Shown here piece by piece: positions 1 through 8,969 of a DNA stretch of 43,500 nt; the stretch's first letter is position 1, and each line of letters starts with the position of its first letter. A model generated the notes under the pieces. The model did not search any database and had not been told where the DNA came from. It saw nothing but the letters and a program-made list of their open reading frames with translations. Origin of the DNA: an uncultured Clostridia bacterium (GTDB lineage: Bacteria > Bacillota > Clostridia > Lachnospirales > Anaerotignaceae); the NCBI GenBank assembly GCA_945868505.1, contig CAMBLO010000019.1, positions 1-43,500 on the forward strand, written 5' to 3'. A program made the position numbers and the translations under genes.

Positions 1-88
1 TTGGGTCAATTATCTCTCGGCGTTTTCGGTCATTTATCATCCGGCCTTGACAAGTAGAGATTAATTAGTTTTATCATTAAGTCAATCT

Positions 89-133
89 CAAAAAAGCAGG
101 CACTATCTCAAGATATTCTCTGAGGTAGTGCCT
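89..133 (-). terminator. Rho-independent terminator of the pPIWI-RE operon
   Basis: Read on the minus strand, a 13-bp stem (121-133 with 98-110, one G-T type mismatch) is followed at once by a T-rich run (complement of 90-96). It lies about 20 nt past the stop codon of the PIWI gene, so it probably ends the three-gene transcript. Nothing else is recognised in bases 1-88. Confidence 0.85.
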
Positions 134-152
134 AGTTTATATTATTATCTAC

Positions 153-2627
153 TTAAGCATCGAACAGATACTCTTCAAGAGCCTTTGCCAAATGCAAGGG
201 TAAGGGCAGAATGGTCGATTGGCTATATTGGATTGGAATATGCCGCAACGCATTGGTGTAGAAAATCCAGTTTGCTGCATCATCACCGGGTTGAAGCTGT
301 AAAGGATACAACTCAATCATATCCTTTTCTGCAAATCTCTGCTTCGGATGATCGATTCTGGATGCTTTAAAGCTGCTTGTGTACTGAGAATCATTCGGTC
401 TTGCATGAATGCCCCAATACACATCATCATACTTAAAGATGCCGGAAACAGAAGAAAACTGCAGATGATCGTTCGTAGATTTCTTGCTCAGATCTGTGAA
501 ATAATCAGGTACTTCCTGGTTACTCCTGATTCGAATAATCCTCACGCCGGAATCAACCAATGAAAGCGGATAGGGTTTTTTAGACATACCAACATTGATT
601 TGAATCGGACAGTATTCATTTGTCATACCATACCCACCAATCTCTTTGTCAGAAATACCGCTCCATAACGGACGAGTATTTCCATCCGACTGAACAACAA
701 ACAGTACGCTATCCGCTTTTCTGTAATATCGGTTTTTTAGCTCTATCAGCTTTTGTTTTGCGGGTGCACGGCTTGCATCAACACAACGTTGTTCCAGATC
801 GTTTTCCCAGAAAAGTCGCGCCATTTCAAGGCAAGCTTCCCGATAAGAAACCGTTCGATTGGAGAATGCATCACAGTGAACTTGGGTCCTTCCCTCCAAC
901 AGATCAACTGTAACATAAATAGGAAGAAAACGAGCCTTTTTCGAAATTCCGTGTACTTGCGTGCACAAATGCATACCAACACAGGGAGTACTTGCTAAAG
1001 GTGGCAGTTTCTTCTGGGAATTTAGCAAGGTCACGATACCTAACTGCCGGTAGAGATCGTATACTGTATTTTCAATCTTGTTTTGATTGATATCCCCTCC
1101 TGGATTGATAAACTGCACGACTCGTCCGGTTCTGGCAAATGCATTCCGAAGGACTTTTTTTGGATCACCTTTGGTATACTGTTCATGACTAGGCAAAACA
1201 AAAATACAAGCGGTAACCGAGTCAGCTTGTCCTAATTGTTTGGTAATTTCATCGCATCGTTGAATTTTTGTTTGCTTGTTGTCATCAGGCATACCGTCGG
1301 CAAGACTGCCCACTTCTTTGCACAAACACTGTATTTTCAAACAGGATGTTTCGGATTCATCGCCAAAATCTTGTTCGATTTTCGCTTGAACAAGTCTCAA
1401 AAGATTCCGTTGATTCGGATCTTTCCAAAGACCGTAAATCTCGAATGTAATCTGGTCTGTTTCAACACATTTACGTACCCAGCTTCGAAAATCTTCAGGA
1501 GTTTCATATTCTTGAGGAGACTTGAAGAACGAGAAATTTTGCCCCCTCAATATGACTCGTTCTGCTTCAGGCTGCTCACAAATCATATTACCCAACAGAG
1601 AAGAAATCGACTGGTATAAGGACGCTTTATCAACGACGGAAACGCCAGTTCCGATTTTTGAAGCTACGAATCCGGTCATACCGTTTTTATATGGAAGAAG
1701 GATTTTTGCTGCGTATGTTGATGGATCTCTCAAAACATCTTCAGCCAACGGTAACTGCTCAAATCCCCAGATGTTGTAGCATTCTTTGTCTTGAGCATTC
1801 CAGACGAGCCGTTTGCTATTGTAATCATATGTAATCGGGACTTGACAGTATTTGCTATTGGAAACCCTGATATGGGAATTAACATGCTCGGAAAGGAACG
1901 GAGAACGGTTTTTATCATAGTTATCAGGAATCCAACGACGAATGCTCATCTGACACAACAGTAAAGCTTTTCTTTTTGGGGGAGTGGTCTGCACCGAGAA
2001 GTCGAACAAAAACGAGTATTGATGGCGGCTCTGGGGATCTATTATGGGATGACTGATCAATTGATTCTTTGCAGCATAGCAAAGTTGTAATGTTTGTCCG
2101 CTTAAAACAATTTCTTGGCTCAACAAGCGGTTAATCGCTAAAAGCGGAACCGCTTGATATGCTTCTTCGCACACAGTGCCATCTTCGAGAGTAAGGCAGA
2201 CTTCAGCTGTGGTTTGAAGTGCCATCAGATCCTTGGGATTCATTCTATCGCAAAAATCATTTGCCAGTTTTTTGACCAAAGGCAATGCTCGTGGAGCAGT
2301 CACATAAGTGGCCTTTACCCAAACTTTGATGATGCTGCATAGAACATGGATATCTTTCTCCGAATACGCATAACAGGATGTAAGCCAATGTTCATCATGG
2401 CTATCCTTTTTGAGCGGTGCCAGAGTAATGACACCCTCCATCCAGCTATCGATTAACTTTTTCAACGCGTTGGTAGGGAGCCCATACTCGTCTTTGAAGC
2501 GCGGATTATTTTTTCGTGCAATATTTAACAAGTCTGCTTTCCAGGCTTCAGGAAAACCTAAGTAGTAAAGCGTACAGTTCTGATTAGGGGAGAGCTTATA
2601 CGCCAGAGGATAGATTTTATCGTTCAT
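153..2627 (-). CDS. pPIWI-RE family protein (prokaryotic PIWI/RNase H-fold, three-gene island)
   Basis: An 824-aa protein, last gene of the operon. Its C-terminal ~260 residues look like the RNase H-fold PIWI module of the pPIWI-RE family: a strand ending VTVD near residue 575, a DGNTR motif near 648-652 followed by LW, RIRSN near 699, IELYPLQLQPGDD from about 771, NALR near 792-795, and the family's closing LPLPLHLA near 807-814. The E in IEL and the R in NALR may be the R/E pair the family is named for; I did not align to confirm. The N-terminal half would be the X and MID regions, which I cannot delimit. The start is set at ATG 2627, preceded by AAAGGA; a longer frame to 2690 lacks a ribosome site. 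It overlaps the helicase stop by 11 nt, implying coupled translation. By family knowledge (computational work on pPIWI-RE islands) it is expected to act on nucleic acid in genome conflict; no activity can be read from sequence alone. Confidence 0.85.
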   Translation of the reverse strand: MNDKIYPLAYKLSPNQNCTLYYLGFPEAWKADLLNIARKNNPRFKDEYGLPTNALKKLIDSWMEGVITLAPLKKDSHDEHWLTSCYAYSEKDIHVLCSIIKVWVKATYVTAPRALPLVKKLANDFCDRMNPKDLMALQTTAEVCLTLEDGTVCEEAYQAVPLLAINRLLSQEIVLSGQTLQLCYAAKNQLISHPIIDPQSRHQYSFLFDFSVQTTPPKRKALLLCQMSIRRWIPDNYDKNRSPFLSEHVNSHIRVSNSKYCQVPITYDYNSKRLVWNAQDKECYNIWGFEQLPLAEDVLRDPSTYAAKILLPYKNGMTGFVASKIGTGVSVVDKASLYQSISSLLGNMICEQPEAERVILRGQNFSFFKSPQEYETPEDFRSWVRKCVETDQITFEIYGLWKDPNQRNLLRLVQAKIEQDFGDESETSCLKIQCLCKEVGSLADGMPDDNKQTKIQRCDEITKQLGQADSVTACIFVLPSHEQYTKGDPKKVLRNAFARTGRVVQFINPGGDINQNKIENTVYDLYRQLGIVTLLNSQKKLPPLASTPCVGMHLCTQVHGISKKARFLPIYVTVDLLEGRTQVHCDAFSNRTVSYREACLEMARLFWENDLEQRCVDASRAPAKQKLIELKNRYYRKADSVLFVVQSDGNTRPLWSGISDKEIGGYGMTNEYCPIQINVGMSKKPYPLSLVDSGVRIIRIRSNQEVPDYFTDLSKKSTNDHLQFSSVSGIFKYDDVYWGIHARPNDSQYTSSFKASRIDHPKQRFAEKDMIELYPLQLQPGDDAANWIFYTNALRHIPIQYSQSTILPLPLHLAKALEEYLFDA

Positions 2628-5600
2628 ATTGAATATCCTTTCTGTAAGCTTTATAGAAGGGGGCATACAATGTTTCTGCAATTTCTGCACTTTCCTTTTG
2701 GGTCATCAAGGTATCTAAATATCTGCCCAATTCGGAAAGACAATCAAAGTCATCTGGTTTGCCTTCGCGTCCGCGGAATGCTCCGTCAATAAAATAGACA
2801 TGCGGCTCTGGTTTTGTTACGTCTGTAACACGTGCTAAGCGGCCAAAAATTTGTAGAATAAGAACAAATAGAGTAGCAACGACATCCTTTCGTTCCTCAT
2901 CATCCAATTCAGCCAAGCCAAACGACTTACTTTTGCTTATTTTCGCCCATTGTTGAGCTGCAAACTGACGGATACGTGCGTTATATGCGAATAGCGATTC
3001 GTGTGGCGCTTGTTTACAATGAGATTCAACAAATCCATTGAGTTTGCTGCCTTTCTGTTGGATGTCATCCGGAACCGCCATGGGCCGTACCATGAAGAAA
3101 ACAGCGCAAAGTGCGGAATGACCATCTTCGTCGACAATATTATGACCACGCTCAATTGCCATTGCAGGAGCAATCAAGATTTCTTCACTCATTTTTGCAA
3201 ACCGACCAACCTCACCACGCCGCACAGTGCCCTGGTCGTTTTGGATGCTAATAGCGTCAGAAACCATTCGGCAAACACGGGCGGGACAATTGGTTTTTCG
3301 CAAAGTTGCTTCCAGTGTCTGTTGTACTTCTTGTGCCTGTGCATAGCTGTTGACAACCAATAAGATTTTTCCGGCTTTTCGCTGATATTCTCTAATGATT
3401 AAGTCAACCGTCTTTTGTGTGGCAGAACGCAGTTGCGCTGTGCGTTGGTCATCCGAGGCACCAGAAATACGCTCAGGAAAACCTGACTCAAAGAAACGTG
3501 TCTTCTCCAGGAATGCGCGTTTCTCACTATCTGCTTCTAAGATATAGTTCACTGGTCGATTCACATGGTATTCATACGAACCTTCAGCCCAACTTGAACC
3601 AGATAGCAGAATAACATGAGGACCGGCAGGCTTACCTTGGGAATCTGTACGCAAATATGGCAAATCCTTCATTAAGCTTCTGCCAAATGCAAACTGGCGG
3701 AATAGAAGGATGTCTTCATCATCCGTCTTTTTTAAGCCGAACAAATTACCACACAACGCAGAGGGGAGGAAGTGTTGCTGCTGACGGAAGCGGGTCTGCA
3801 GGAAACCGAACAATTCATTTTGTCCGTAAGAGGTTTCATGACTGGCCTCATATGCATCACTGAGTCCTCGAATAAAATGGTCAAAGTAAATCAGTCTCAA
3901 AATGAGCTTGATGCGAGCGTCTTGAATACGTTTTGTTTTCTCCTTCTTCGGGCGTGAAAAACTGGTTCCGAGTTCATTCAGCCAGACACGATACATTTGG
4001 TCGAAGAAAGTTTCATCTGTACTCTTACAAGAGCTTTCGAGTACAGCCCACAGGGAGCTTTGGCGAATATGCTCCTCATCTTGCATATCAATCAGATCAT
4101 AAATTGCTTTATAGACAGAGTACGGAATTTTATATTCTGTTTCCTCCCGATACAGATCTTCCAAAAGGGTAAGAGCTGAAAATGGGTCTCCGTGGGTAAT
4201 TTTCTTCCATGTCCCCAACTCATGATGCAGAGATTTCACAAGGCAGCTAAGAACGGTTACACTTTGGCGCTGCATCTCGTCGTATCTTTGCTCAGCCAAG
4301 TTTTCTTCTCGGCGCTTACTACTCAGTCTCATATAGGAGCTACAATCTTCGGCGCATTCATGGATGTAGTCATTAAAGCTCGTTTCCGGCATAAAGAATT
4401 GATCAAGCGTCTTCTGGACTCTGTCACTTTCATCAAAGACAACCAAGTCAAAATCCCGCATTACCAATTCCAAGAATGTTTCCCTTTGTTGACCCACTCG
4501 GGATGCCGCAAATCCCGCAACCGTTGTAAGTACAACCGAAGCGGTATAGCATTCCCGGAGCATCTTTGTACCTAAGCACTGATCGAAATAAGGGCACAAG
4601 TGATTCTTACTCCCTTTTTTTAAGGAATAGCACGGTTCTTTACCGAAGGCGATTGCTGCGCTGTGCTGTGAATCCATACCATCTATCAGGCATGCCGGTG
4701 TTAAGTATTGAGAAAAGCCTGCGGACAAGCAGGTTTCATTGGGTTGTGTAACTTGATTGATGTATTTCAACCTCTCGTTACGGCCAATCAAAGGACTTGC
4801 TGTAACGCCAACGGAAGATAAGTATTTCTGCAAGTTTAAGACTTCGGCTACTGTGTCAACAACGATTGCGACACGATAACCATTTTGATGGCACCAAAAC
4901 GCCAAAATCTTAATCAGTGTTGATTTTCCTGCACCGACCATACCCACAATATTAACTACCTCACGGAAAGTAAGTTCTGTGCATAGTTTAACGGAGTTGC
5001 CGACAATTTGCTTGAGGATATTGGTTTTTAAGATCATGTAACAAGGATCGCCAGGGCAGATTTCAGCCATTTCTTTTGCGGCATTCAGGAGTTCATCTAG
5101 CGAGATGGAGATAGGTGCTCGGTATCCCTTTTCCGGAGCAATCGGTTGAACAGGCGATACATAGTCTTTATCAAGCTTGACTTGAACTGTTTCTGTTTCT
5201 CCGTTCTCGAGATTCGGATATACATATTTGTATGTTCCGGTTCCAGCATAAGTAGGTGTGTTAGATTTTTCAAAGCACTCTGGCCAAAAACGCGCCCATT
5301 CTTTTTGACGTTCTTCATATGGGTAGGGATATGTTCCTGCTGCTTTAGAGAAGGACACGGTTCCATCAAGTTCTTCAAATGAGAAAGCGCGAACTGCATC
5401 ATATCTCGGATCTCGATAATTTCTCAAATCATCCTGCCAGTATTTTTTAGAACGATAGCACCCCAATGTGTGTCGGGCCTGCTGCAAAGTATGTTCCATA
5501 GCTGTACACTTTGTTGTACCGATAAGCTGATATTGGGTAAATAAAAGATATGCTTTTGTCGGGTCGGCATCAGGTGCATTAAGAGCGAGCAAATGTAAAA

Positions 5601-5700
5601 CTGCTTCAATTGCTGCAAAACGAGAGAGGGGCATAGCTTCTTCTATCATCTGGAATTGTGCCGAAAGAGACGCATACCATATGTCTTTATTATTCTGCAT
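2617..5700 (-). CDS. DinG/XPD-like superfamily 2 helicase of the pPIWI-RE island
   Basis: A 1027-aa protein. Walker A GMVGAGKST lies at residues 253-261 and a DEAD-like box VVFDESD at 420-426. Between them sit four cysteines (C357, C369, C375, C384) spaced like the Fe-S cluster domain of XPD/DinG helicases. Near the C terminus QIFGRLARV (950-958) fits motif VI with its arginine finger. The ~240-residue N-terminal region before the ATPase core would be the island-specific Z domain. It presumably unwinds DNA or RNA-DNA hybrids for the PIWI and nuclease partners. Start ATG 5700 has GGAG upstream and overlaps the preceding gene by 11 nt (ATG..ATAA pattern); its own stop overlaps the PIWI start in the same way. 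Confidence 0.85.
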   Translation of the reverse strand: MQNNKDIWYASLSAQFQMIEEAMPLSRFAAIEAVLHLLALNAPDADPTKAYLLFTQYQLIGTTKCTAMEHTLQQARHTLGCYRSKKYWQDDLRNYRDPRYDAVRAFSFEELDGTVSFSKAAGTYPYPYEERQKEWARFWPECFEKSNTPTYAGTGTYKYVYPNLENGETETVQVKLDKDYVSPVQPIAPEKGYRAPISISLDELLNAAKEMAEICPGDPCYMILKTNILKQIVGNSVKLCTELTFREVVNIVGMVGAGKSTLIKILAFWCHQNGYRVAIVVDTVAEVLNLQKYLSSVGVTASPLIGRNERLKYINQVTQPNETCLSAGFSQYLTPACLIDGMDSQHSAAIAFGKEPCYSLKKGSKNHLCPYFDQCLGTKMLRECYTASVVLTTVAGFAASRVGQQRETFLELVMRDFDLVVFDESDRVQKTLDQFFMPETSFNDYIHECAEDCSSYMRLSSKRREENLAEQRYDEMQRQSVTVLSCLVKSLHHELGTWKKITHGDPFSALTLLEDLYREETEYKIPYSVYKAIYDLIDMQDEEHIRQSSLWAVLESSCKSTDETFFDQMYRVWLNELGTSFSRPKKEKTKRIQDARIKLILRLIYFDHFIRGLSDAYEASHETSYGQNELFGFLQTRFRQQQHFLPSALCGNLFGLKKTDDEDILLFRQFAFGRSLMKDLPYLRTDSQGKPAGPHVILLSGSSWAEGSYEYHVNRPVNYILEADSEKRAFLEKTRFFESGFPERISGASDDQRTAQLRSATQKTVDLIIREYQRKAGKILLVVNSYAQAQEVQQTLEATLRKTNCPARVCRMVSDAISIQNDQGTVRRGEVGRFAKMSEEILIAPAMAIERGHNIVDEDGHSALCAVFFMVRPMAVPDDIQQKGSKLNGFVESHCKQAPHESLFAYNARIRQFAAQQWAKISKSKSFGLAELDDEERKDVVATLFVLILQIFGRLARVTDVTKPEPHVYFIDGAFRGREGKPDDFDCLSELGRYLDTLMTQKESAEIAETLYAPFYKAYRKDIQYER

Positions 5701-6814
5701 GGCAGGAATTCTCCTTTCTTGAGATTTCGGTCTTCAACGATTTCAGTGTTACACATTTTACATTCTTTTGATTTGTTAGTGCGCGATTGACAATCGTAGT
5801 ATAGTTTCTTTGGTTTACTGTGTATTCGCTGGGGATAACAAAATATCCTCTTGCGTATTCACCCTCGGGGAATCCGTTGTCATTTTGGATTTTGGTGCGT
5901 AATGCCATGGGATTGCGATACGCTTTCGCATCAATTTCCCAAATTTCTCCGTTAGCGAACTGAATTTCCACATCATAGCGATCCATCTGCGGCCACAATG
6001 CCCAGCGAATTTTTTTCTTTTCGCAAAAAGTTACGATTTCAAGTTCCAGCTTTCCAGGAGCAGCAAAATAACGCATAATACCTTTCTTTAAGCGATAGAG
6101 CTCGCCAGCCGAAATGTCCAGTTTCCTTTCATCTGTAAGTTCAGGAATAATGTCCGTGCAGTGTGTCGAGTGACAATGATATCCGTACTTTCCGGGTATC
6201 ATGGTCCAGCCACAGCAAGGACAACGATAGCTGTCTCCCGTTATTTCTTCGTAAGCAAACTGGAAAGCATCTCTGGCTGCTTGATTATCAGCCAGGTCAA
6301 GTGACATTGCTCGTCTATCTTCAATCGTAATGATCGGATGCTCGATGATGTATCTTCTGATCTTGCAATAAGTTTCCTGATCTAAAACTTTCATTTTTTC
6401 ATAAAGAATGCGCTCGTCCGTTCCGTTTATGATATCGTTATCTTGTATCTCTAAGAACTCATAGCAATCAGAGCTGGGAGTATAGATGTTTCCGCTTCTC
6501 TGATATGCAAAGGCTTCATAGGCGTAAAAGGGTTCTTCCCGAAAGTTCAGCTTATCAATGATATCCGGATTCCAATCACTAAACCAATCGGAAATAGGTT
6601 TGGTAATAAAATGCGTAAGAAAAGACGTCTCATCGGCATATTGCACAGCAGATTGACATCCAGCCTGCTGGCTTGCCGCTAAAAACATATTTATTCCGTG
6701 TTGTAACGCTTTGCTGTATGGATATCGTGTTGGTTCCTTTTGCAGGAGTTGTTCTTTTTCTATTAGCCCTTTTGCAATCAAAGCGAATGTCTTTCTCATG
6801 AACGCCGTATCCAT
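5690..6814 (-). CDS. PD-(D/E)xK nuclease with zinc ribbon, first gene of the pPIWI-RE island
   Basis: A 374-aa protein. A zinc-ribbon-like group C198-x2-C201 ... C214-x4-C219 (with H213, H215) sits in the middle. The C-terminal part shows a restriction-endonuclease core: YDVE (D281) followed by WEIDAK (D295, K297), matching the D ... (D/E)xK pattern, then a helix with arginines. Together with the next two genes this fits the REase component of the pPIWI-RE three-gene island. Start ATG 6814 has GGGGG seven bases upstream. The frame stays open to a TTG at 6889, but that would run through an intrinsic terminator, so the short start is preferred. The stop overlaps the helicase start by 11 nt. Confidence 0.82.
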   Translation of the reverse strand: MDTAFMRKTFALIAKGLIEKEQLLQKEPTRYPYSKALQHGINMFLAASQQAGCQSAVQYADETSFLTHFITKPISDWFSDWNPDIIDKLNFREEPFYAYEAFAYQRSGNIYTPSSDCYEFLEIQDNDIINGTDERILYEKMKVLDQETYCKIRRYIIEHPIITIEDRRAMSLDLADNQAARDAFQFAYEEITGDSYRCPCCGWTMIPGKYGYHCHSTHCTDIIPELTDERKLDISAGELYRLKKGIMRYFAAPGKLELEIVTFCEKKKIRWALWPQMDRYDVEIQFANGEIWEIDAKAYRNPMALRTKIQNDNGFPEGEYARGYFVIPSEYTVNQRNYTTIVNRALTNQKNVKCVTLKSLKTEISRKENSCHAE

Positions 6815-6830
6815 ATAAAGTCCCCCTATC

Positions 6831-6899
6831 TCAAAACAAATAAAAAACGGCTCTCTTGGAATGTACAAGAGAGCCGTGGGATAATACAATACTACTCAT
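6831..6899 (-). other. Possible 22-codon leader peptide upstream of the pPIWI-RE operon
   Basis: On the minus strand an ATG at 6899, seven bases after GGCAGG, opens a 22-codon frame that reads through the leader hairpin and stops (TGA, 6831-6833) just before the GGGGG ribosome site of the nuclease gene. Position and overlap with the terminator fit a translated leader that could melt the hairpin, but the codon content is not diagnostic. A second 9-codon frame (MDSVCKTTV) lies further upstream with no clear ribosome site. Confidence 0.3.
6841..6877 (-). terminator. Leader terminator (attenuator-like) before the pPIWI-RE operon
   Basis: A perfect 11-bp stem (6867-6877 with 6847-6857, 9-nt loop) is followed on the minus strand by six T residues. 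It lies between the operon promoter and the ribosome site of the first gene, so reads starting at the promoter must pass it. There is no T-box signature and no upstream gene on this strand whose end it could serve. Confidence 0.8.
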
Positions 6900-6973
6900 A
6901 AATATACCTGCCACTAAACTGTGGTTTTGCATACTGAATCCATGTAATTTTAACTTTTCTCGTGTACATATAT

Positions 6974-7003
6974 ATTATAGACCCAAAATTCGGAGGTTGT
7001 CAA
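6974..7003 (-). promoter_or_regulatory. Near-consensus sigma-70 promoter of the pPIWI-RE operon
   Basis: On the minus strand TTGACA (6998-7003) and TATAAT (6974-6979) are separated by 18 bases. Both hexamers match consensus fully. Transcription would start near 6967 and give a leader of about 150 nt before the nuclease start at 6814. Confidence 0.85.
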
Positions 7004-7033
7004 GAGGGGTAAGAAGCAAACCATTTTGCATGA

Positions 7034-8359
7034 TTGGATTGGAAGAATTCACCCTACCGCAAACCGCTGATTTTAAAGGGTGTGCGTCAGGTGGGAAAGA
7101 ATTGGATTCTCAAGGAATTCGGCAGACGCTATTATCAGAATACAGCCTATTTTAACTTTGATGAGAACGAAGAGTATAAGCAGTTTTTTGAGACCACCAA
7201 GGGTGCGGATCGAATCCTGCAAAATTTGATGCTGGCCAGCGGTCAGAAGATTGTACCGGAAAAAACTCTCATCATTTTTGATGAGGTGCAGGATTGCCCA
7301 AAGGTTATCAACTCCATGAAGTATTTCTGCGAGAATGCCCCACAGTACCACATTGCCTGTGCCGGTTCTCTGTTGGGGATTGCCTTGGCGAAGCCATCTT
7401 CTTTCCCGGTAGGCAAGGTCAACTTTATGCAGATTGATCCAATGACCTTCACGGAGTTCCTGTTTGCTAACGGCGACGAAAATCTCGCCAAGTATCTGGA
7501 AAGCGTGGATACCATTGAGCCGATTCCGGATGTCTTTTTCAATCCGCTCTATGAGAAATTGAAGATGTACTATATTACCGGCGGTATGCCCGAGCCCGTT
7601 CTGATGTGGACGGAAGCACGTGATGTTTCTGCTATGCAGGAAGCCCTTTTTGGGATCATTGGTGCCTATGAGCGTGACTTTGCCAAGCATCCCAACATCA
7701 GCGAGTTTCCGAAGATCTCTATGATTTGGAAATCCATCCCGTCTCAGCTGGCAAGGGACAATAAGAAATTTATCTACAAGGTTGTCAAAGAAGGCGCAAG
7801 AGCCCGTGAATACGAGGATGCTTTGCAGTGGTTGGTGGATGCCAGACTGGTGCATAAGATTTACCGCAGCAGCGCTCCCGGTCTGCCGGTGGCTGCCTAC
7901 GATGACCTGTCTGCATTTAAGATTTATTTGGTTGATGTGGACCTGCTCCGCCGCCTGGCACAGCTGGCTCCTACGGCCTTCGGGGAAGGCAACCGCCTGT
8001 TCACTGAATTCAAGGGCGCGCTGACCGAGAACTTTGTGCTGCAGATCTTAATCACGCAGTTTGAGGTGATTCCCCGGTACTGGAGCCGGAACAATCCTCC
8101 CTATGAAGTGGACTTCCTCATTCAGCGGGAGAATGATATTTTCCCTGTGGAAGTGAAATCCGAAGCCAATACTACCAGTAAGAGCCTCAAGAAATTCAAG
8201 GAACTGTTCCCGGATCAGGTTAAGCTCCGTGTTCGGTTCTCTCTGGATAATCTGAAGCTGGATGATGATGTGCTGAACATCCCTCTGTTTATGGCAGACC
8301 AGACAGATCGATTGATTGGAATGGCATTGGAAGAAAGACGGGTAACGCAGTCTTGCTGA
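7034..8359 (+). CDS. AAA family ATPase with C-terminal DUF4143 domain, 5' end damaged
   Basis: About 441 aa. The N-terminal ATPase core shows GVRQVGKNW as Walker A, where this family normally has GKT or GKS, and LIIFDEVQDCP as Walker B. The C-terminal part has the DUF4143 nuclease-like end: EVDFLIQ, then FPVEVKSE. Such proteins are widespread accessory ATPases with unclear roles. The 5' end looks broken: an in-frame TGA (7031-7033) directly precedes the TTG used here, no ribosome site is placed correctly, and a plausible family N terminus (KKQTILHDW) lies in another frame just upstream. The last residues (after GMALEE) are also off-pattern. I think it is a recently frameshifted or truncated gene, possibly cut when the neighbouring operon arrived. 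Confidence 0.7.
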   Translation: MDWKNSPYRKPLILKGVRQVGKNWILKEFGRRYYQNTAYFNFDENEEYKQFFETTKGADRILQNLMLASGQKIVPEKTLIIFDEVQDCPKVINSMKYFCENAPQYHIACAGSLLGIALAKPSSFPVGKVNFMQIDPMTFTEFLFANGDENLAKYLESVDTIEPIPDVFFNPLYEKLKMYYITGGMPEPVLMWTEARDVSAMQEALFGIIGAYERDFAKHPNISEFPKISMIWKSIPSQLARDNKKFIYKVVKEGARAREYEDALQWLVDARLVHKIYRSSAPGLPVAAYDDLSAFKIYLVDVDLLRRLAQLAPTAFGEGNRLFTEFKGALTENFVLQILITQFEVIPRYWSRNNPPYEVDFLIQRENDIFPVEVKSEANTTSKSLKKFKELFPDQVKLRVRFSLDNLKLDDDVLNIPLFMADQTDRLIGMALEERRVTQSC

Positions 8360-8442
8360 AAAATAACGAACTGGTATTAGATGTCGTAGTTCATGGGCAG
8401 AACTCTAAGATTTTCCATATGATTATGGATTACCTAAAATAG
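8341..8442 (+). pseudogene. C-terminal coding fragment of an unknown gene
   Basis: A frame shifted from the upstream ATPase reads 33 codons of protein-like sequence (GNAVLLKNNELVLDVVVHGQ and on, ending HMIMDYLK) to a TAG that abuts a good terminator. It has no start of its own. It looks like the tail of another gene joined to the DUF4143 ATPase gene by deletion. I do not recognise the family. Confidence 0.35.
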
Positions 8443-8478
8443 CTCGGTCAAGGTTGTTTCCTCGACCGAGCCATTTTT
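8441..8478 (+). terminator. Rho-independent terminator
   Basis: A GC-rich stem (AGCTCGGTCAAGG with CCTCGACCGAGC, one bulge) is followed by ATTTTTCTTT. It ends the transcript of the ATPase gene and the fragment at its 3' end. Confidence 0.8.
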
Positions 8479-8926
8479 CTTTGCGTGTACGAAGTTCAGT
8501 ATCTAAAAGATATTGTTATGGAAATAAAGAGGTTCTTGGGAAATCATCGGACAATTGAAATATCTATAATTTATGCTATAATAACTATAGATTTATCCGA
8601 GGATAGAACTACTTTTTAGATGAAAAACCCATGATTGAATTACTGCAACAAAATTAGTGGTACTGCAACAGTTCTGCAACAAATTTGATTTTAATGCTAC
8701 TGAATCATACCCGATAATACTTTGTTGGTTTTTATGGAAAGCTGAATCCTACGCCATCCTACGGCATCGTACAGATGGCAGCTTTGCTTCCCTACAATGA
8801 AGCCTATTAACGACTAAAACGTTGATTTTTCGGTGCTTTTGGGGATTTTGGCTGATGGAAAATGTTGATTTACGACAGTTGAAAAAGATAAAGCTTGATT
8901 GATAAGAAACTGCTTCATAGTCAAGT
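8479..8926. other. Gene-free AT-rich stretch with an orphan promoter
   Basis: No credible coding sequence. A promoter-like pair TTGAAA (8555-8560) and TATAAT (8577-8582), spacer 16, points right but no gene follows before the IS element. Short repeats of CTGCAACA occur near 8640-8690. I read this as debris between mobile insertions. Confidence 0.4.
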
Positions 8927-8969
8927 AAGTAGACACAATTTTTAAAGATACTATTCTGAAATCAGACAG

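Noticed and set aside
6841..6899. T-box or known riboswitch in the pPIWI-RE leader
   Set aside because: No T-box sequence, specifier loop or recognisable aptamer is seen; only a plain terminator and a possible leader frame.
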